Of a DNA stretch of 52,591 bases, positions 1-9,363 are shown one piece after another; within the stretch, counting starts at the first letter, position 1; the number at the start of each line of letters is the position of its first letter. Both the position numbers and the translations under genes were made by a program. Origin of the DNA: Flammeovirgaceae bacterium (lineage in GTDB: Bacteria; Bacteroidota; Bacteroidia; Cytophagales; Cyclobacteriaceae); the NCBI GenBank assembly GCA_002691385.1, contig NZHT01000060.1, positions 1-52,591 of the forward strand. The letters run 5' to 3'. The notes beneath the pieces are model-generated. The model was not told where the DNA came from. It did not search any database and was given only the letters and a program-made list of their open reading frames with translations.

Positions 1-1520
1 ACCAATCGTATAATTAAAAGTTAAAGTGTTACTACCCGTTCCACTACTGTAATTAACAACCGCATCACTACCTCCAGTCTCCAAGGTAAGCTGAGGAGTT
101 CCCGTAACATTAACCGCCTCACTAAAGCCTATCGTAATAGCAATTATTTGGCCTTGCTTATAAGATCCATTACTCGTTGTTGAGGTCACAGCCGTCACAG
201 TGGGCAATATCTTCTCTGTTAAACTTGACGTATTATTCGATTGAGAAGTTGATGCAGCATTTCCTACAAAATCATATATTGCATTTCCAGCAGCAGGGAC
301 AACAGAAAGCGTCTCAGAGCCATTGGCAGTGCCTGATATGTTCACATCTAAGACCCAGATGTTCTGAGCTGTTTTAGTTATACCCGTAGGAGTTGAGGCG
401 ACAGTAGCAACTCCACCACTGATCGATAATTCAAAGTCAGCTGCTACTAGATCTCCTGAACCAGCATTTGTATATACATCCTCTGAAAAGGTTACCGTAA
501 GCTCTGAGTTTGCAGAATTCAGACTAACACTGCTTATCGTAGGTGCAACGCCGTCAATATTTACACCTGAAATATTTTGAGGTGAAACTCCAGTTAAATT
601 TAATCGTGTGTCATCTCCGTTAGTACCGGATACATTTACCTGATTTTTAATATTTGACGATGCATCGCCTGTACCATCACCCATTAGCCAAACACGTGTA
701 GCGTATGAAGCATCTTGATCTTCTAGGGAGAAATTATTAGTTAGATTCGTCATTCTTGGTTTTCTGTAAGAATTCCCAACTTTGTAATTACACAACCAGC
801 CCATTGGATTTAAAATTATAGCACTGATCTCCGCATCAGATACAGTTTGATTTACAGCTAAAGTTGTTACTACAACAGATGCAATCTGACCATCAAATTC
901 ATCTTCCGATTCATGTGCAACGCCAACATTAATTCTATTATTAACGTCACTCGTCCAACCGTCACCATTATTTGAAGTTGTGAGGCTTGGGGATGACACA
1001 GCCCCAGTTGACAGATTGACAAGTCTAATCCGAAAACTGGAATATTGTGTCGAAAAATCATTTTCAGTTCCATTTGCGACGTAACCATCGTAATCAATAT
1101 AAACCCCGTACCATACCCCTGAACTTATAAAAGATGAAGATGTCTTTAGAATTATATAATCACTACCATCACCGTATTTAAAAGCTAGCTCTCCTCCCGA
1201 TTCTATGTATGCCTTGATGTAGTGAGGCATAGGAACATTTAATGATGGTCTAGAATTACTCCAAATGGTAGAAACTGAAGAATTAGCAGTACCGTCCCAC
1301 TTAAAAACAGCTCCAACTGCCCAAGGCTGAGCTTTTCCACCTGAATTCAAGGAAACATCTCTTCTTAGTATGCCCTGAGAATCACCATTTGTTTTATTTC
1401 GGGAGTAATCTGATGCAGAACCATCAAAATCTAAACCCTTATCAAAATTAGTAATGCATTGAGTAGAGCCTTCGTAAAGAAGGAACAAAGCTAAAAATGA
1501 AAAAAATAACTTTCTAATCA
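1..1520 (-). CDS. Secreted LamG / bacterial Ig-like repeat protein (partial, runs off left edge)
   Basis: An open frame without stops runs from a TTG codon at 1520 to the left edge (506 codons); the C-terminus is missing. An in-frame stop lies just upstream of the TTG and no ATG is nearby, so TTG is the best start. The first residues ([18 protein letters not shown]) are a signal peptide. Residues about 30-230 look like a LamG/concanavalin A-type domain. From about residue 323 there are Ig-like repeats of the kind found in large bacterial surface proteins: one containing [18 protein letters not shown] and one, from about residue 439, containing [19 protein letters not shown]. This suggests an exported adhesin or carbohydrate-binding surface protein, probably with a type IX sorting domain beyond the edge. 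The family is recognised by pattern; the specific ligand is unknown. Confidence 0.75.
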
Positions 1521-2006
1521 ATTCGGTATCAATTATTTAAAACGCAAAAATCGACAAAAATTACCTAATTGGAGGTCAAATCAATCCAAAAAGCAGTATT
1601 TATTTACTTTTTAGCTATCAAAACATGGAATTAGACATTATTTATCCCTTTTTGGCATGAAAAGTAACCCCATATTTGCTGATTTTATTCGTAAAAATAT
1701 AACAAACCAATACTTAGAGTCAATTTTATAATGATATGGTTAACCTTCTCTTAATCTGATTTTTATATTATCAATTTATATATTAGTATATTGAATAAAT
1801 ATATCAAAATACGACTCTCTAATTTCATACTTTCTAAAAAAATCAGTTCAAGAAAAAAACCCCCTCAATAGGAGTAAATCACACAATAATATACATCTCT
1901 TCCAATCGCTTTTTTTTGATATCTCTACCAATCAGCTAGTCCAATACATTTCTATCCAGGAAAAAACTTATCCAACCCAAAACATTCTACTTATTTTTAT
2001 TTATTC
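1521..2006. other. AT-rich intergenic region between ftsZ and the surface-protein gene
   Basis: This 486-bp stretch has no convincing gene. It follows ftsZ and precedes the surface-protein start on the same (minus) strand. It holds one weak terminator-like hairpin (listed separately). I found no TAnnTTTG-type promoter element for the surface-protein gene. Confidence 0.6.
1853..1875 (-). terminator. Possible rho-independent terminator downstream of ftsZ
   Basis: On the minus strand ACTCC, a short loop (TATTGA) and GGGGG are followed by seven T residues. The stem is only about 5 bp with one G-U pair, so it is weak. It lies about 130 bp after the ftsZ stop and before the next minus-strand gene, where an end to the dcw transcript is expected. 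Confidence 0.35.
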
Positions 2007-3626
2007 TTAATCTACATTGTCATGCAAGAATTTATTATCTCCCATAATTTGATTGTCATCGTTCAAACTAAATTTAGAAATATTACGCTCCATCGAGTGT
2101 GGTACTCTTTGCAACTTAACACACTTGCGCTCAAAAGCAGGTATTTCCCATTTTTCCTTTAATCCTTCATTGAAAATCGGCTGATCCTGTTTTTCGTTCA
2201 TTATGGTCTCTTCTCTCTTTCGTCTCGCTTCCATCATCTGTGTTTTTTTTGATAATAAATGACTGTTATCTATCAACTCCTCAAGTGGATAATCGTCATC
2301 ATATTCGCCTTCTGTATCAGATTCTAATTCAAAAGTAAATCCTTCATTATCCCCATCTCTACTTTCAGGCAACTCAAAATCATATTTCAAGGGATCGTGA
2401 GGTTCCTCTGAAATCTGATGATCAAATGTCGGTGTAGGTATAATTGATTTCAAATCATTATCTTCTAAACCTTCAGTATCATCTTCAAGGTCATTCCCAA
2501 AAAGACTGATTTGATTGATGCCTTCAGAAGATTCTAAATCATATACTTTATTTACTTGATCCTCATTTGAATCGGCCTCGCTTTCATTTTCATTATTTGG
2601 ATCAGGAGATGAATCATCATTCAAAGCCGTTTTGACAGCTGTCTCGTTTGGATCAATTGAAAACCCAGTAGCAATGATGGTCACACGAATTTTTTCACCC
2701 AAGGTAGGATCTACTCCATGGCCAAAAATAACTTCTGCATCCTCTCCTGACATATCCTGCATATAGTCTGTAATCTCAGTTAGTTCATCCATTTGCAATT
2801 CTGCTTCCTCCCCGGAGACAATACTTAATAATATTTTTTTCGCACCGGCAATGGTGTGATTATTGAGTAAAGGAGAGTTAATGGCCGCTTCAGCTGCTCT
2901 CCTTGCCCTATTCTCTCCAGTCATTTCAGAACTTCCCATGACGGCAGCTCCAGCTCCTTTCATAACAGTTTTGACATCCTCAAAATCAACATTGACATGT
3001 CCAGAAACTGTAATGATTTCAGCAATCCCTTTGGAAGCAGTAGTTAGGACATTATCTGCTTGTCCAAAAGCTTCTCGGATAGATAAATTGCCATACATCT
3101 CTTTGATCTTGTCATTGAGAATAACCAAGACCGTATCACAATATTCCTTCAATGCATCAATCCCTCCATTGGCTTGCTTGGATTTCTTTCTTCCCTCGAA
3201 TCCAAAGGGTGAAGTAACAATACCCACAGTCAAGATACCCATCTCTTGAGCTACAGATGCGATCACGGGTGCTGCACCTGTTCCGGTTCCTCCTCCCATT
3301 CCTGCAGTTATGAAAATCATTCTGGTATCCTCTCCGAGAACTTCTCTAATCTCTTCTTTGCTTTCTATGGCGGCATTTTTCCCCTTCTCAGGATCGGCCC
3401 CCGCCCCTAATCCACTTGTCAAATTAATCCCTATTTGAAGTTTATTAGGTACTGGACTCATTTGAAGTGCTTGACTATCTGTATTACAGACTACAAATTC
3501 TACATCTTTAATCCCTTGATTAAACATGTAATTAACAGCGTTGCTACCGCCACCCCCTACACCAATAACCTTAATGATTGATTTGTGATGTTTGGGCATA
3601 TCGAATGCATATGTGTTTTCTGCCAT
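2007..3626 (-). CDS. ftsZ: Cell division protein FtsZ
   Basis: Tubulin-like GTPase that polymerises into the cytoplasmic Z ring. The nucleotide-binding glycine segments GGGGSNAVNYM (about residues 24-34) and the tubulin signature GMGGGTGTGAAP (about 108-119) are intact. At 539 residues it is much longer than the roughly 380 of E. coli. The extra length is an acidic, low-complexity linker (about 345-480) followed by a conserved-looking peptide (EIPAFERKCVKL) and another 40 residues. The usual C-terminal docking peptide is therefore not at the extreme end, as I recall for other Bacteroidota FtsZ proteins. It is the last gene of the dcw operon, 32 bp after ftsA. Confidence 0.98.
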   Translation of the reverse strand: MAENTYAFDMPKHHKSIIKVIGVGGGGSNAVNYMFNQGIKDVEFVVCNTDSQALQMSPVPNKLQIGINLTSGLGAGADPEKGKNAAIESKEEIREVLGEDTRMIFITAGMGGGTGTGAAPVIASVAQEMGILTVGIVTSPFGFEGRKKSKQANGGIDALKEYCDTVLVILNDKIKEMYGNLSIREAFGQADNVLTTASKGIAEIITVSGHVNVDFEDVKTVMKGAGAAVMGSSEMTGENRARRAAEAAINSPLLNNHTIAGAKKILLSIVSGEEAELQMDELTEITDYMQDMSGEDAEVIFGHGVDPTLGEKIRVTIIATGFSIDPNETAVKTALNDDSSPDPNNENESEADSNEDQVNKVYDLESSEGINQISLFGNDLEDDTEGLEDNDLKSIIPTPTFDHQISEEPHDPLKYDFELPESRDGDNEGFTFELESDTEGEYDDDYPLEELIDNSHLLSKKTQMMEARRKREETIMNEKQDQPIFNEGLKEKWEIPAFERKCVKLQRVPHSMERNISKFSLNDDNQIMGDNKFLHDNVD

Positions 3627-3658
3627 GATTGTTATATTTAATTTTTGTCTTTAATTTT

Positions 3659-4954
3659 TTAATATTCTTGTTTATCGTTGATGTCGTCTAAGAGTAGTTC
3701 TTTGGTCCGCTCCAACATGTTTCCGAAAAAATTTGAATTCTTTTTCTCTTTATCCTTGCGCCCGGAAAGACCGGCCGTTTCTTTGTAATTTGATTCTCTG
3801 ATGTCCAATGCTTTGAAACCAGTCAATACCAAACCTACTGAAGTAGCATACATTGGGCTTTTTGCATTTTCAACCTTGCTTTTCCCCAAATGCTCATTTG
3901 GATAACCTACCCGAGTATCAAGGCCAGTCATGTATTCAAACAATTGTTTTAAATTATTTAATTGTGACCCACCTCCGGTCACAACAATTCCAGCAGCTAA
4001 TTTTTTATGATAACCAGATGAGATGATTTCAGTATGGACCATTTCTATGATCTCTTCCATTCTCGCTTCAATAATATGAGCCAGGTTTTTGACAGAAATC
4101 TCTTTGGCAGGTCTATTCCTAAATCCGGGAATCGCCACAATTTCATTTGGATTTGCTTCATCTGAAATCGCTCGACCAAATTTTGTTTTTAATAATTCAG
4201 CTTGATTGTGCATCACCATACACCCTTGTTTGATGTCAGAAGTAACAATATTACCTCCAAAGGGGATCACCGCCGTGTGTCTTATAATATTGTCATAAAA
4301 AACTGCAATATCAGTAGTCCCTCCACCTATATCAACTAAACAAACACCTGCCTCTTTTTCTTCTTCACTTAGTACTGAAAGACTTGAAGCCAGCGGTTCA
4401 AGAATCAAATTTTCAATTTTTAATCCTGCTCGCTTAATACATTTGTTGATATTATTGATGGCGTTGGTTTGTGCAGTAATAATATGAAAATCAGCTTCCA
4501 GCTTAACGCCAGACATTCCGACAGGATCTTTGATGCCTTCTTCATAATCTACCAAATAATCCTGAGGCATGACATGAATAATTTCACTGCCCGGTGGAAT
4601 GACAGTCCTATACATGTCGTTGGCAAGACGACTGACATCTTCAATGGTAATTTCATCATTGGTGTTTCTAGTGATTGATCCATGATGTACCGCACTTTTG
4701 ATATGTTGGCCCGCAATGCCCACATTGACCACATTGATCTCTATTTCTGATTGTGCACTGGCTTCTTCTATTGCGGTTTCTATCGCCTTTACCGTTTTGT
4801 CAATGTTGGTCACAATACCCCGAATGACACCATCTGAAATAGCTTTCCCCATACCCAGTATTTCCAGTTTTCCGAATTCATTTTTCCTGCCTACAATCGC
4901 ACAGATTTTAGTTGTACCTATATCAAGGCCTACAATTATTTGGTCATTATTCAT
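3659..4954 (-). CDS. ftsA: Cell division protein FtsA
   Basis: Actin-like ATPase that tethers FtsZ filaments to the inner membrane. The N-terminal phosphate-1 motif GLDIGTTKICAIVG (residues 9-22) and the second phosphate motif CLVDIGGGTTDIAVF (about 205-219) are present, with the adenosine motif GIVVTGGGSQL near residue 325. The length of 431 residues is normal. The C-terminal tail (residues about 400-431) contains a lysine-rich amphipathic stretch followed by NMLERTKELLLDD, which could be the membrane-targeting helix. It sits between ftsQ (15-bp gap) and ftsZ (32-bp gap), the standard order. Confidence 0.97.
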   Translation of the reverse strand: MNNDQIIVGLDIGTTKICAIVGRKNEFGKLEILGMGKAISDGVIRGIVTNIDKTVKAIETAIEEASAQSEIEINVVNVGIAGQHIKSAVHHGSITRNTNDEITIEDVSRLANDMYRTVIPPGSEIIHVMPQDYLVDYEEGIKDPVGMSGVKLEADFHIITAQTNAINNINKCIKRAGLKIENLILEPLASSLSVLSEEEKEAGVCLVDIGGGTTDIAVFYDNIIRHTAVIPFGGNIVTSDIKQGCMVMHNQAELLKTKFGRAISDEANPNEIVAIPGFRNRPAKEISVKNLAHIIEARMEEIIEMVHTEIISSGYHKKLAAGIVVTGGGSQLNNLKQLFEYMTGLDTRVGYPNEHLGKSKVENAKSPMYATSVGLVLTGFKALDIRESNYKETAGLSGRKDKEKKNSNFFGNMLERTKELLLDDINDKQEY

Positions 4955-4969
4955 TATTCATCAATTTAT

Positions 4970-5725
4970 TTACTTGCACACAATTTGATTCTTATATTTT
5001 AAGTTCACAGAACTATAGGTATTCCACCCTTTCTTAGGAAGCACCTCTTTATAGAAGAGCTTTAATTTTTCAAATTTTTTTTCAATCTCATCCGCTGGTC
5101 CAAATAGGATTAATTGTTTGGTCATTTGTGGCCATAGGATCAATTCATTATCATCATTCACAGTTAGCTGGGCGATTTGAGCCCTCCACATATCATCTTT
5201 ATTAATAAAAATTAAGAATTCCATCAATTGTTTACCAAAATCATTTTCGCCCAAATGATTCGTCCATTGGCCCTCTTTAGCCAAAGAAATAAGGGGAACC
5301 CGCGCTGTATAATCTGCATTCATTGGCAATAACTTACCCGTCATATCTATGTATTGATCAGAACCTTGAGAATTAATCAAGCGCCCGATAGGTTTTGCCT
5401 GAGATACTTTAGCTTCCAAAACCCCAGTTACATTTATGAAAACATCAATTTCAGCCACGAAAGGATTTTCCTCTACTTGCATTTCCAGCAACTTAAAATC
5501 AACTTGATCAAAATTGGCTCCTAATACATTAGCCGAGTGCCCTTTATTCAATAACTCTTGAATTTCAAATCGATCGATCAGATAAAATTCCTGATTGTTC
5601 ATGATTTCAATTTGAATTCCACTCACTTTTCGTTCAGATAGTCTCAACGCACGAAAGCTGATAAAAGAAATCAAGGTCAAACTACCTATAAAATAAATTA
5701 ATATGTTTTTTAAGTCAATATTCAT
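4970..5725 (-). CDS. ftsQ: Cell division protein FtsQ/DivIB-like
   Basis: Bitopic divisome protein linking early and late division proteins in the periplasm. It has a short cytoplasmic N-terminus, one transmembrane segment at about residues 8-25, then a POTRA-like region (FEIQELLNKG onward, about 50-120) and an FtsQ-type beta domain. At 251 residues it matches the family. Sequence identity in this family is low, so the call rests on topology plus its exact position between murC (1-bp gap) and ftsA. Confidence 0.9.
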   Translation of the reverse strand: MNIDLKNILIYFIGSLTLISFISFRALRLSERKVSGIQIEIMNNQEFYLIDRFEIQELLNKGHSANVLGANFDQVDFKLLEMQVEENPFVAEIDVFINVTGVLEAKVSQAKPIGRLINSQGSDQYIDMTGKLLPMNADYTARVPLISLAKEGQWTNHLGENDFGKQLMEFLIFINKDDMWRAQIAQLTVNDDNELILWPQMTKQLILFGPADEIEKKFEKLKLFYKEVLPKKGWNTYSSVNLKYKNQIVCK

Positions 5726-5726
5726 T

Positions 5727-7091
5727 TCAGGTATAAAAAGACTTTATAATGGGTACCAAGGTATCTATGCTTCCTGCCCCTACGGTTAACAATACTTCTA
5801 TTTTCGAGGCTTTTAAAATCATCGGAAAATCATCTAAACTGACGATTTTTTTATTTTTTTGTACGATATTGTCTAAAATCAAATTAGCATCAATACCAGG
5901 TATGGGCTGCTCACGTGCAGGATAAATATCCAGCAAAATGATCTCATCTGCGAGTGATAACTTTTCAGCAAATTCTTGATGGAAGTCTCTCGTTCTCGAA
6001 AATAAGTGAGGCTGAAATATCACTGTAATTTTCTTATCAGGATAAAGTTTTTTTACTGACCTGAGTAAAGCATCAATTTCATTGGGATGATGAGCATAAT
6101 CGTCAATAAAAACCAAATCAGAGCGATTCACTATAAATTCAAATCTTCTTTTGACACCCCGATAGCTCTCAATAGCCTTTTTAATAAGATTAGGTTCAAC
6201 ACCACGATCTAATACTGCCGTAATGGCGGCCACTGCATTCTCAACATTGTGAAATCCCGGCAAAGCTAAATTGAGGTTTTTAATTTCAATCGCTCCTGCA
6301 TAATCAAAAACAAATTTACTCTCTTGAACCCTGATGTTCTTAGCTGTGATTTCTGCTCCTTGAAGACCATAAGTCCGATGTTTTCTCAATAAATTAGTAT
6401 CCAGCTTTGAGGACACATCTTTGTGTAATAGTATCTCTCCTTCAGGATGAGTTTTGTCAATAAATGCCAGATAACTCTTGGTCATTTCATCAGCATTCCC
6501 ATAAATATCTAAATGATCTGGATCCAAGGAGGTCACGACAGTAAAATCGGGACTTAATTGTAAAAAAGAACGATCAAATTCATCTGCTTCAACTACAACA
6601 ACACCATCTTGAGCACCCATCAATAAATTGGTATTATAATTGGTCATGACACCACCTACAAAAGCAGAACAATCTTTTGTGCTATTGTGCATCACATGCG
6701 CCACCATAGAGGAAGTAGTCGTCTTTCCATGAGTTCCGGCTATCGCAATAGAAAAATGATCTCGGGTAATCATTCCCAAAACTTGAGATCTTTTTTTAAC
6801 TTGAAATCCCCCTGCTTTAAAAAACTTTAACAGCTTGGAAGATGCCGGTATGGCTGGTGTGTAAATCACTAAAGTCTGTAAGTCATCGATATACTTTTCA
6901 GAGAGTTGACTTATATTATCTTCAAAATGCACCTCGATACTCAACGCCTGCAAAGAAAGAGTAAGAGGTGTAGACAATCTATCATATCCGGCCACTGACA
7001 ATCCTCGATGTTTAAACCATTTTGCAAGTGCCGACATACCTATGCCTCCAATCCCTAATAAATATACGCTATGTAATTGATTCAGATTCAT
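5727..7091 (-). CDS. murC: UDP-N-acetylmuramate--L-alanine ligase
   Basis: Cytoplasmic ATP-dependent ligase that adds L-alanine to UDP-MurNAc, the first amino acid of the peptidoglycan stem peptide. The N-terminal UDP-binding motif LGIGGIGMSALAKW (about residues 12-25) and the ATP P-loop AGTHGKTTTSSM (about 117-128) are intact. So are the central EADEFDRSFL and the C-terminal DDYAHHPNEI motif. Length 454 is normal. It overlaps murG by 4 bp (ATGA) and is 1 bp from ftsQ, which indicates translational coupling. Confidence 0.98.
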   Translation of the reverse strand: MNLNQLHSVYLLGIGGIGMSALAKWFKHRGLSVAGYDRLSTPLTLSLQALSIEVHFEDNISQLSEKYIDDLQTLVIYTPAIPASSKLLKFFKAGGFQVKKRSQVLGMITRDHFSIAIAGTHGKTTTSSMVAHVMHNSTKDCSAFVGGVMTNYNTNLLMGAQDGVVVVEADEFDRSFLQLSPDFTVVTSLDPDHLDIYGNADEMTKSYLAFIDKTHPEGEILLHKDVSSKLDTNLLRKHRTYGLQGAEITAKNIRVQESKFVFDYAGAIEIKNLNLALPGFHNVENAVAAITAVLDRGVEPNLIKKAIESYRGVKRRFEFIVNRSDLVFIDDYAHHPNEIDALLRSVKKLYPDKKITVIFQPHLFSRTRDFHQEFAEKLSLADEIILLDIYPAREQPIPGIDANLILDNIVQKNKKIVSLDDFPMILKASKIEVLLTVGAGSIDTLVPIIKSFYT

Positions 7092-8203
7092 GCAGCTAAT
7101 TCTATTACTTTTTTTGCAATGTCTGTAGCCGCATTAGGCCGGCCCATTACAGATATATTTTCCCTTAACTCTTTTTGTTTTTCCTCATCTGAAAGTAAGG
7201 ATAATACCGTTTTTATCAATGTTTTACCCGCCATTGCATCCGATACCATCAGGGCTGCCCCACTTGATATCAAGTTTTGAGCATTTAAAGTCTGGTGATT
7301 TTCTGCGACGTTCGGTGAGGGTATCAAGATACTAGGCTTTTCACTCAACATCAGTTCAGAAATTGAAAGTGCACCTGCTCTACTGACCACAGCGTCTGCA
7401 ATTGTATAAGCATATTGCATTTCCTTAATAAAATCATACATCCTCAAGCGTTCATCCCATGGCTTTTTCATTTCGGCAATGATTTGGGTATAATAAAAAC
7501 GACCCGTCTGCCATATCAATTGAATATCTGCTGACCAAAGTTGTTCCAACCCCAACAAAATACTTTCATTAACTGTTTTAGCACCTAAGCTTCCCCCTAT
7601 AACCAGCAATGTTTTTTTATTAGGGTCTAATTTGAAAAACGCATAAGCTTTGCTCGCTTGCGAAGGATCATAAAAAATGTCTTTTCGGACAGGATTTCCT
7701 GTAAAGACTATTTTATCTTTTGGAAAAAACTTATCCATTTTTTCATAAGCTACACAGATAGTTGAGACCGATTTTGAAAGCCACTTATTGGTAAGGCCTG
7801 CGTAGGAGTTTTGTTCTTGAATGAGTGTTGGAATCTTATTTAACGTCGCCATATATAATAAGGGGCCACTTGCATAACCTCCAACGCCTACCACCACGTC
7901 CGGCTTAAAACTTCTGATCAACTGAAAAGACTTTATTAAACTCCACAATAGCTTGATCGGAAATATCAAATTCTTCAAACTTGTGCTTCTTTGAAGCCCA
8001 CTAATCCAAAGCCCTACAATTTCAAAACCTGCTTCAGGCACCTTTTTCATCTCCATTTTCCCTAAAGCACCGACAAAAAGTATTTCAACATCTGAATGAA
8101 GAACTTTCAATGCTTGTGCTATAGATATGGCAGGATAAATATGTCCCCCAGTTCCACCGCCACTAATCATAACACGATATGTTCTATGAGATTCCTCCAT
8201 CAT
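7088..8203 (-). CDS. murG: UDP-GlcNAc:lipid I N-acetylglucosaminyltransferase MurG
   Basis: GT28 glycosyltransferase at the inner face of the membrane, converting lipid I to lipid II. The N-terminal glycine loop SGGGTGGHIYPA (about residues 14-25) and the C-terminal donor-binding segment VVSRAGALSISELM (about 262-275) are both present. Length 371 is typical. The ATG at 8203 overlaps the ftsW stop in an ATGA arrangement; a second ATG immediately follows, so the exact start could shift by one codon. Confidence 0.98.
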   Translation of the reverse strand: MMEESHRTYRVMISGGGTGGHIYPAISIAQALKVLHSDVEILFVGALGKMEMKKVPEAGFEIVGLWISGLQRSTSLKNLIFPIKLLWSLIKSFQLIRSFKPDVVVGVGGYASGPLLYMATLNKIPTLIQEQNSYAGLTNKWLSKSVSTICVAYEKMDKFFPKDKIVFTGNPVRKDIFYDPSQASKAYAFFKLDPNKKTLLVIGGSLGAKTVNESILLGLEQLWSADIQLIWQTGRFYYTQIIAEMKKPWDERLRMYDFIKEMQYAYTIADAVVSRAGALSISELMLSEKPSILIPSPNVAENHQTLNAQNLISSGAALMVSDAMAGKTLIKTVLSLLSDEEKQKELRENISVMGRPNAATDIAKKVIELAA

Positions 8204-9363
8204 GCAACTCTTTCTAGATTTTTTGATTGATTACCCCTAACTTCTATTGGGTAATAGGACAATTCACCTTGGGTAACACTCAAAATCATCCCAATAGCAA
8301 TACCAAAAAATAATTGTGAGGTCCCTCCCATACTTAGCAAAGGAAGGGTTACGCCAGTTATGGGGCCAAGACCTAAGGTTACGCCAATATTAATCATCGC
8401 TTGAAAAATAATAGAAAAAACGAGGCCCGAAACCAATAAACCACCATAGGCCGTCTCAGAATGAGTGGTCGCTTTCATCCCTCGATATAATAAACTTAAA
8501 TACAAAAAAATTACAATTATCCCGCCTAAAAAACCATACTCTTCTATGATAATCGCATAAATAAAATCAGAATATGCGGAAGGTAAAAAATTCCTTTGGT
8601 CACTTTGTCCCGGTCCTTTTCCAAATAATCTGCCGGTGGCAATGGCAGCATAGCCTTGCTGAGCTTGATAGGGTATCTCATCTCCAAAAAAAGCCTCTAC
8701 TCTACTTAGTGCTGTACCCCCTCTCTGTCCAAACTGAAAGGCAATCATCCCAGCGAATCCACCAATTATGACCAGCATGGCAATGAATTTCAATGGAACG
8801 CGTCCAATAAACAGAACGACCATACAAGTACTAAAAAGCAATACTGCATCAGAGATGTTGGTCATTGCAATCAAACCACAAATAAGTCCAATCCAAATAA
8901 GCATAGGAATAATGGCCCTTTGAAAATCTTGGATATTCTGTTGTCGCTTGGAAAGCATACTTGACAAGGTCACAATCAGCGCCAGTTTTGCCAAATCGGA
9001 GGGCTGAAATGCTTGGTTAATGATAGGTATGGTCAACCATCGAGAAGCTTCATTGATATTGGCTCCAAATAACCAAGTGACAATCAGTAAAAATACCGAT
9101 ATCCAAAGTAAAAGCTTAGAAATTTTAGCATAATAGCGATAATCAATTTTATGTACGCCCCACATGGCAAAAAGACTCAAAAAAACCAAAGCACCATGCT
9201 TTAACAAATAATATTCGGTATTTCCACCTACATATCTATAAGCTAAACTCCCAGTAGCACTATAAACAACCAAGACGCTAAAAATGGAAAGTAATAAAAC
9301 AATGAGCCAAATAACTGAATCACCTTTCAAGTTTTCATATGCCCATTCTTTAACTTTCCTCAT
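8200..9363 (-). CDS. ftsW: Peptidoglycan glycosyltransferase FtsW (SEDS family)
   Basis: Polytopic SEDS-family enzyme that polymerises lipid II at the septum together with the class B PBP encoded upstream. About ten hydrophobic segments are visible, starting with VIWLIVLLLSIFSVLVVYSA. The family's long periplasmic loop with GPGQSDQRNFLPSAYSDFIY is intact. I chose the ATG at 9363 because it overlaps the murD stop (ATGA) and gives the usual short N-terminus (MRKVKEWAYENLKGD). An upstream in-frame ATG at 9387 would add eight residues inside murD. The gene ends in a 4-bp overlap with murG. Confidence 0.96.
   Translation of the reverse strand: MRKVKEWAYENLKGDSVIWLIVLLLSIFSVLVVYSATGSLAYRYVGGNTEYYLLKHGALVFLSLFAMWGVHKIDYRYYAKISKLLLWISVFLLIVTWLFGANINEASRWLTIPIINQAFQPSDLAKLALIVTLSSMLSKRQQNIQDFQRAIIPMLIWIGLICGLIAMTNISDAVLLFSTCMVVLFIGRVPLKFIAMLVIIGGFAGMIAFQFGQRGGTALSRVEAFFGDEIPYQAQQGYAAIATGRLFGKGPGQSDQRNFLPSAYSDFIYAIIIEEYGFLGGIIVIFLYLSLLYRGMKATTHSETAYGGLLVSGLVFSIIFQAMINIGVTLGLGPITGVTLPLLSMGGTSQLFFGIAIGMILSVTQGELSYYPIEVRGNQSKNLERVA

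Noticed and set aside
2863-3249. Open frame of 128 codons on the plus strand opposite ftsZ
   Set aside because: It is the complement of conserved FtsZ core sequence, has no recognisable product and no independent promoter or spacing evidence.
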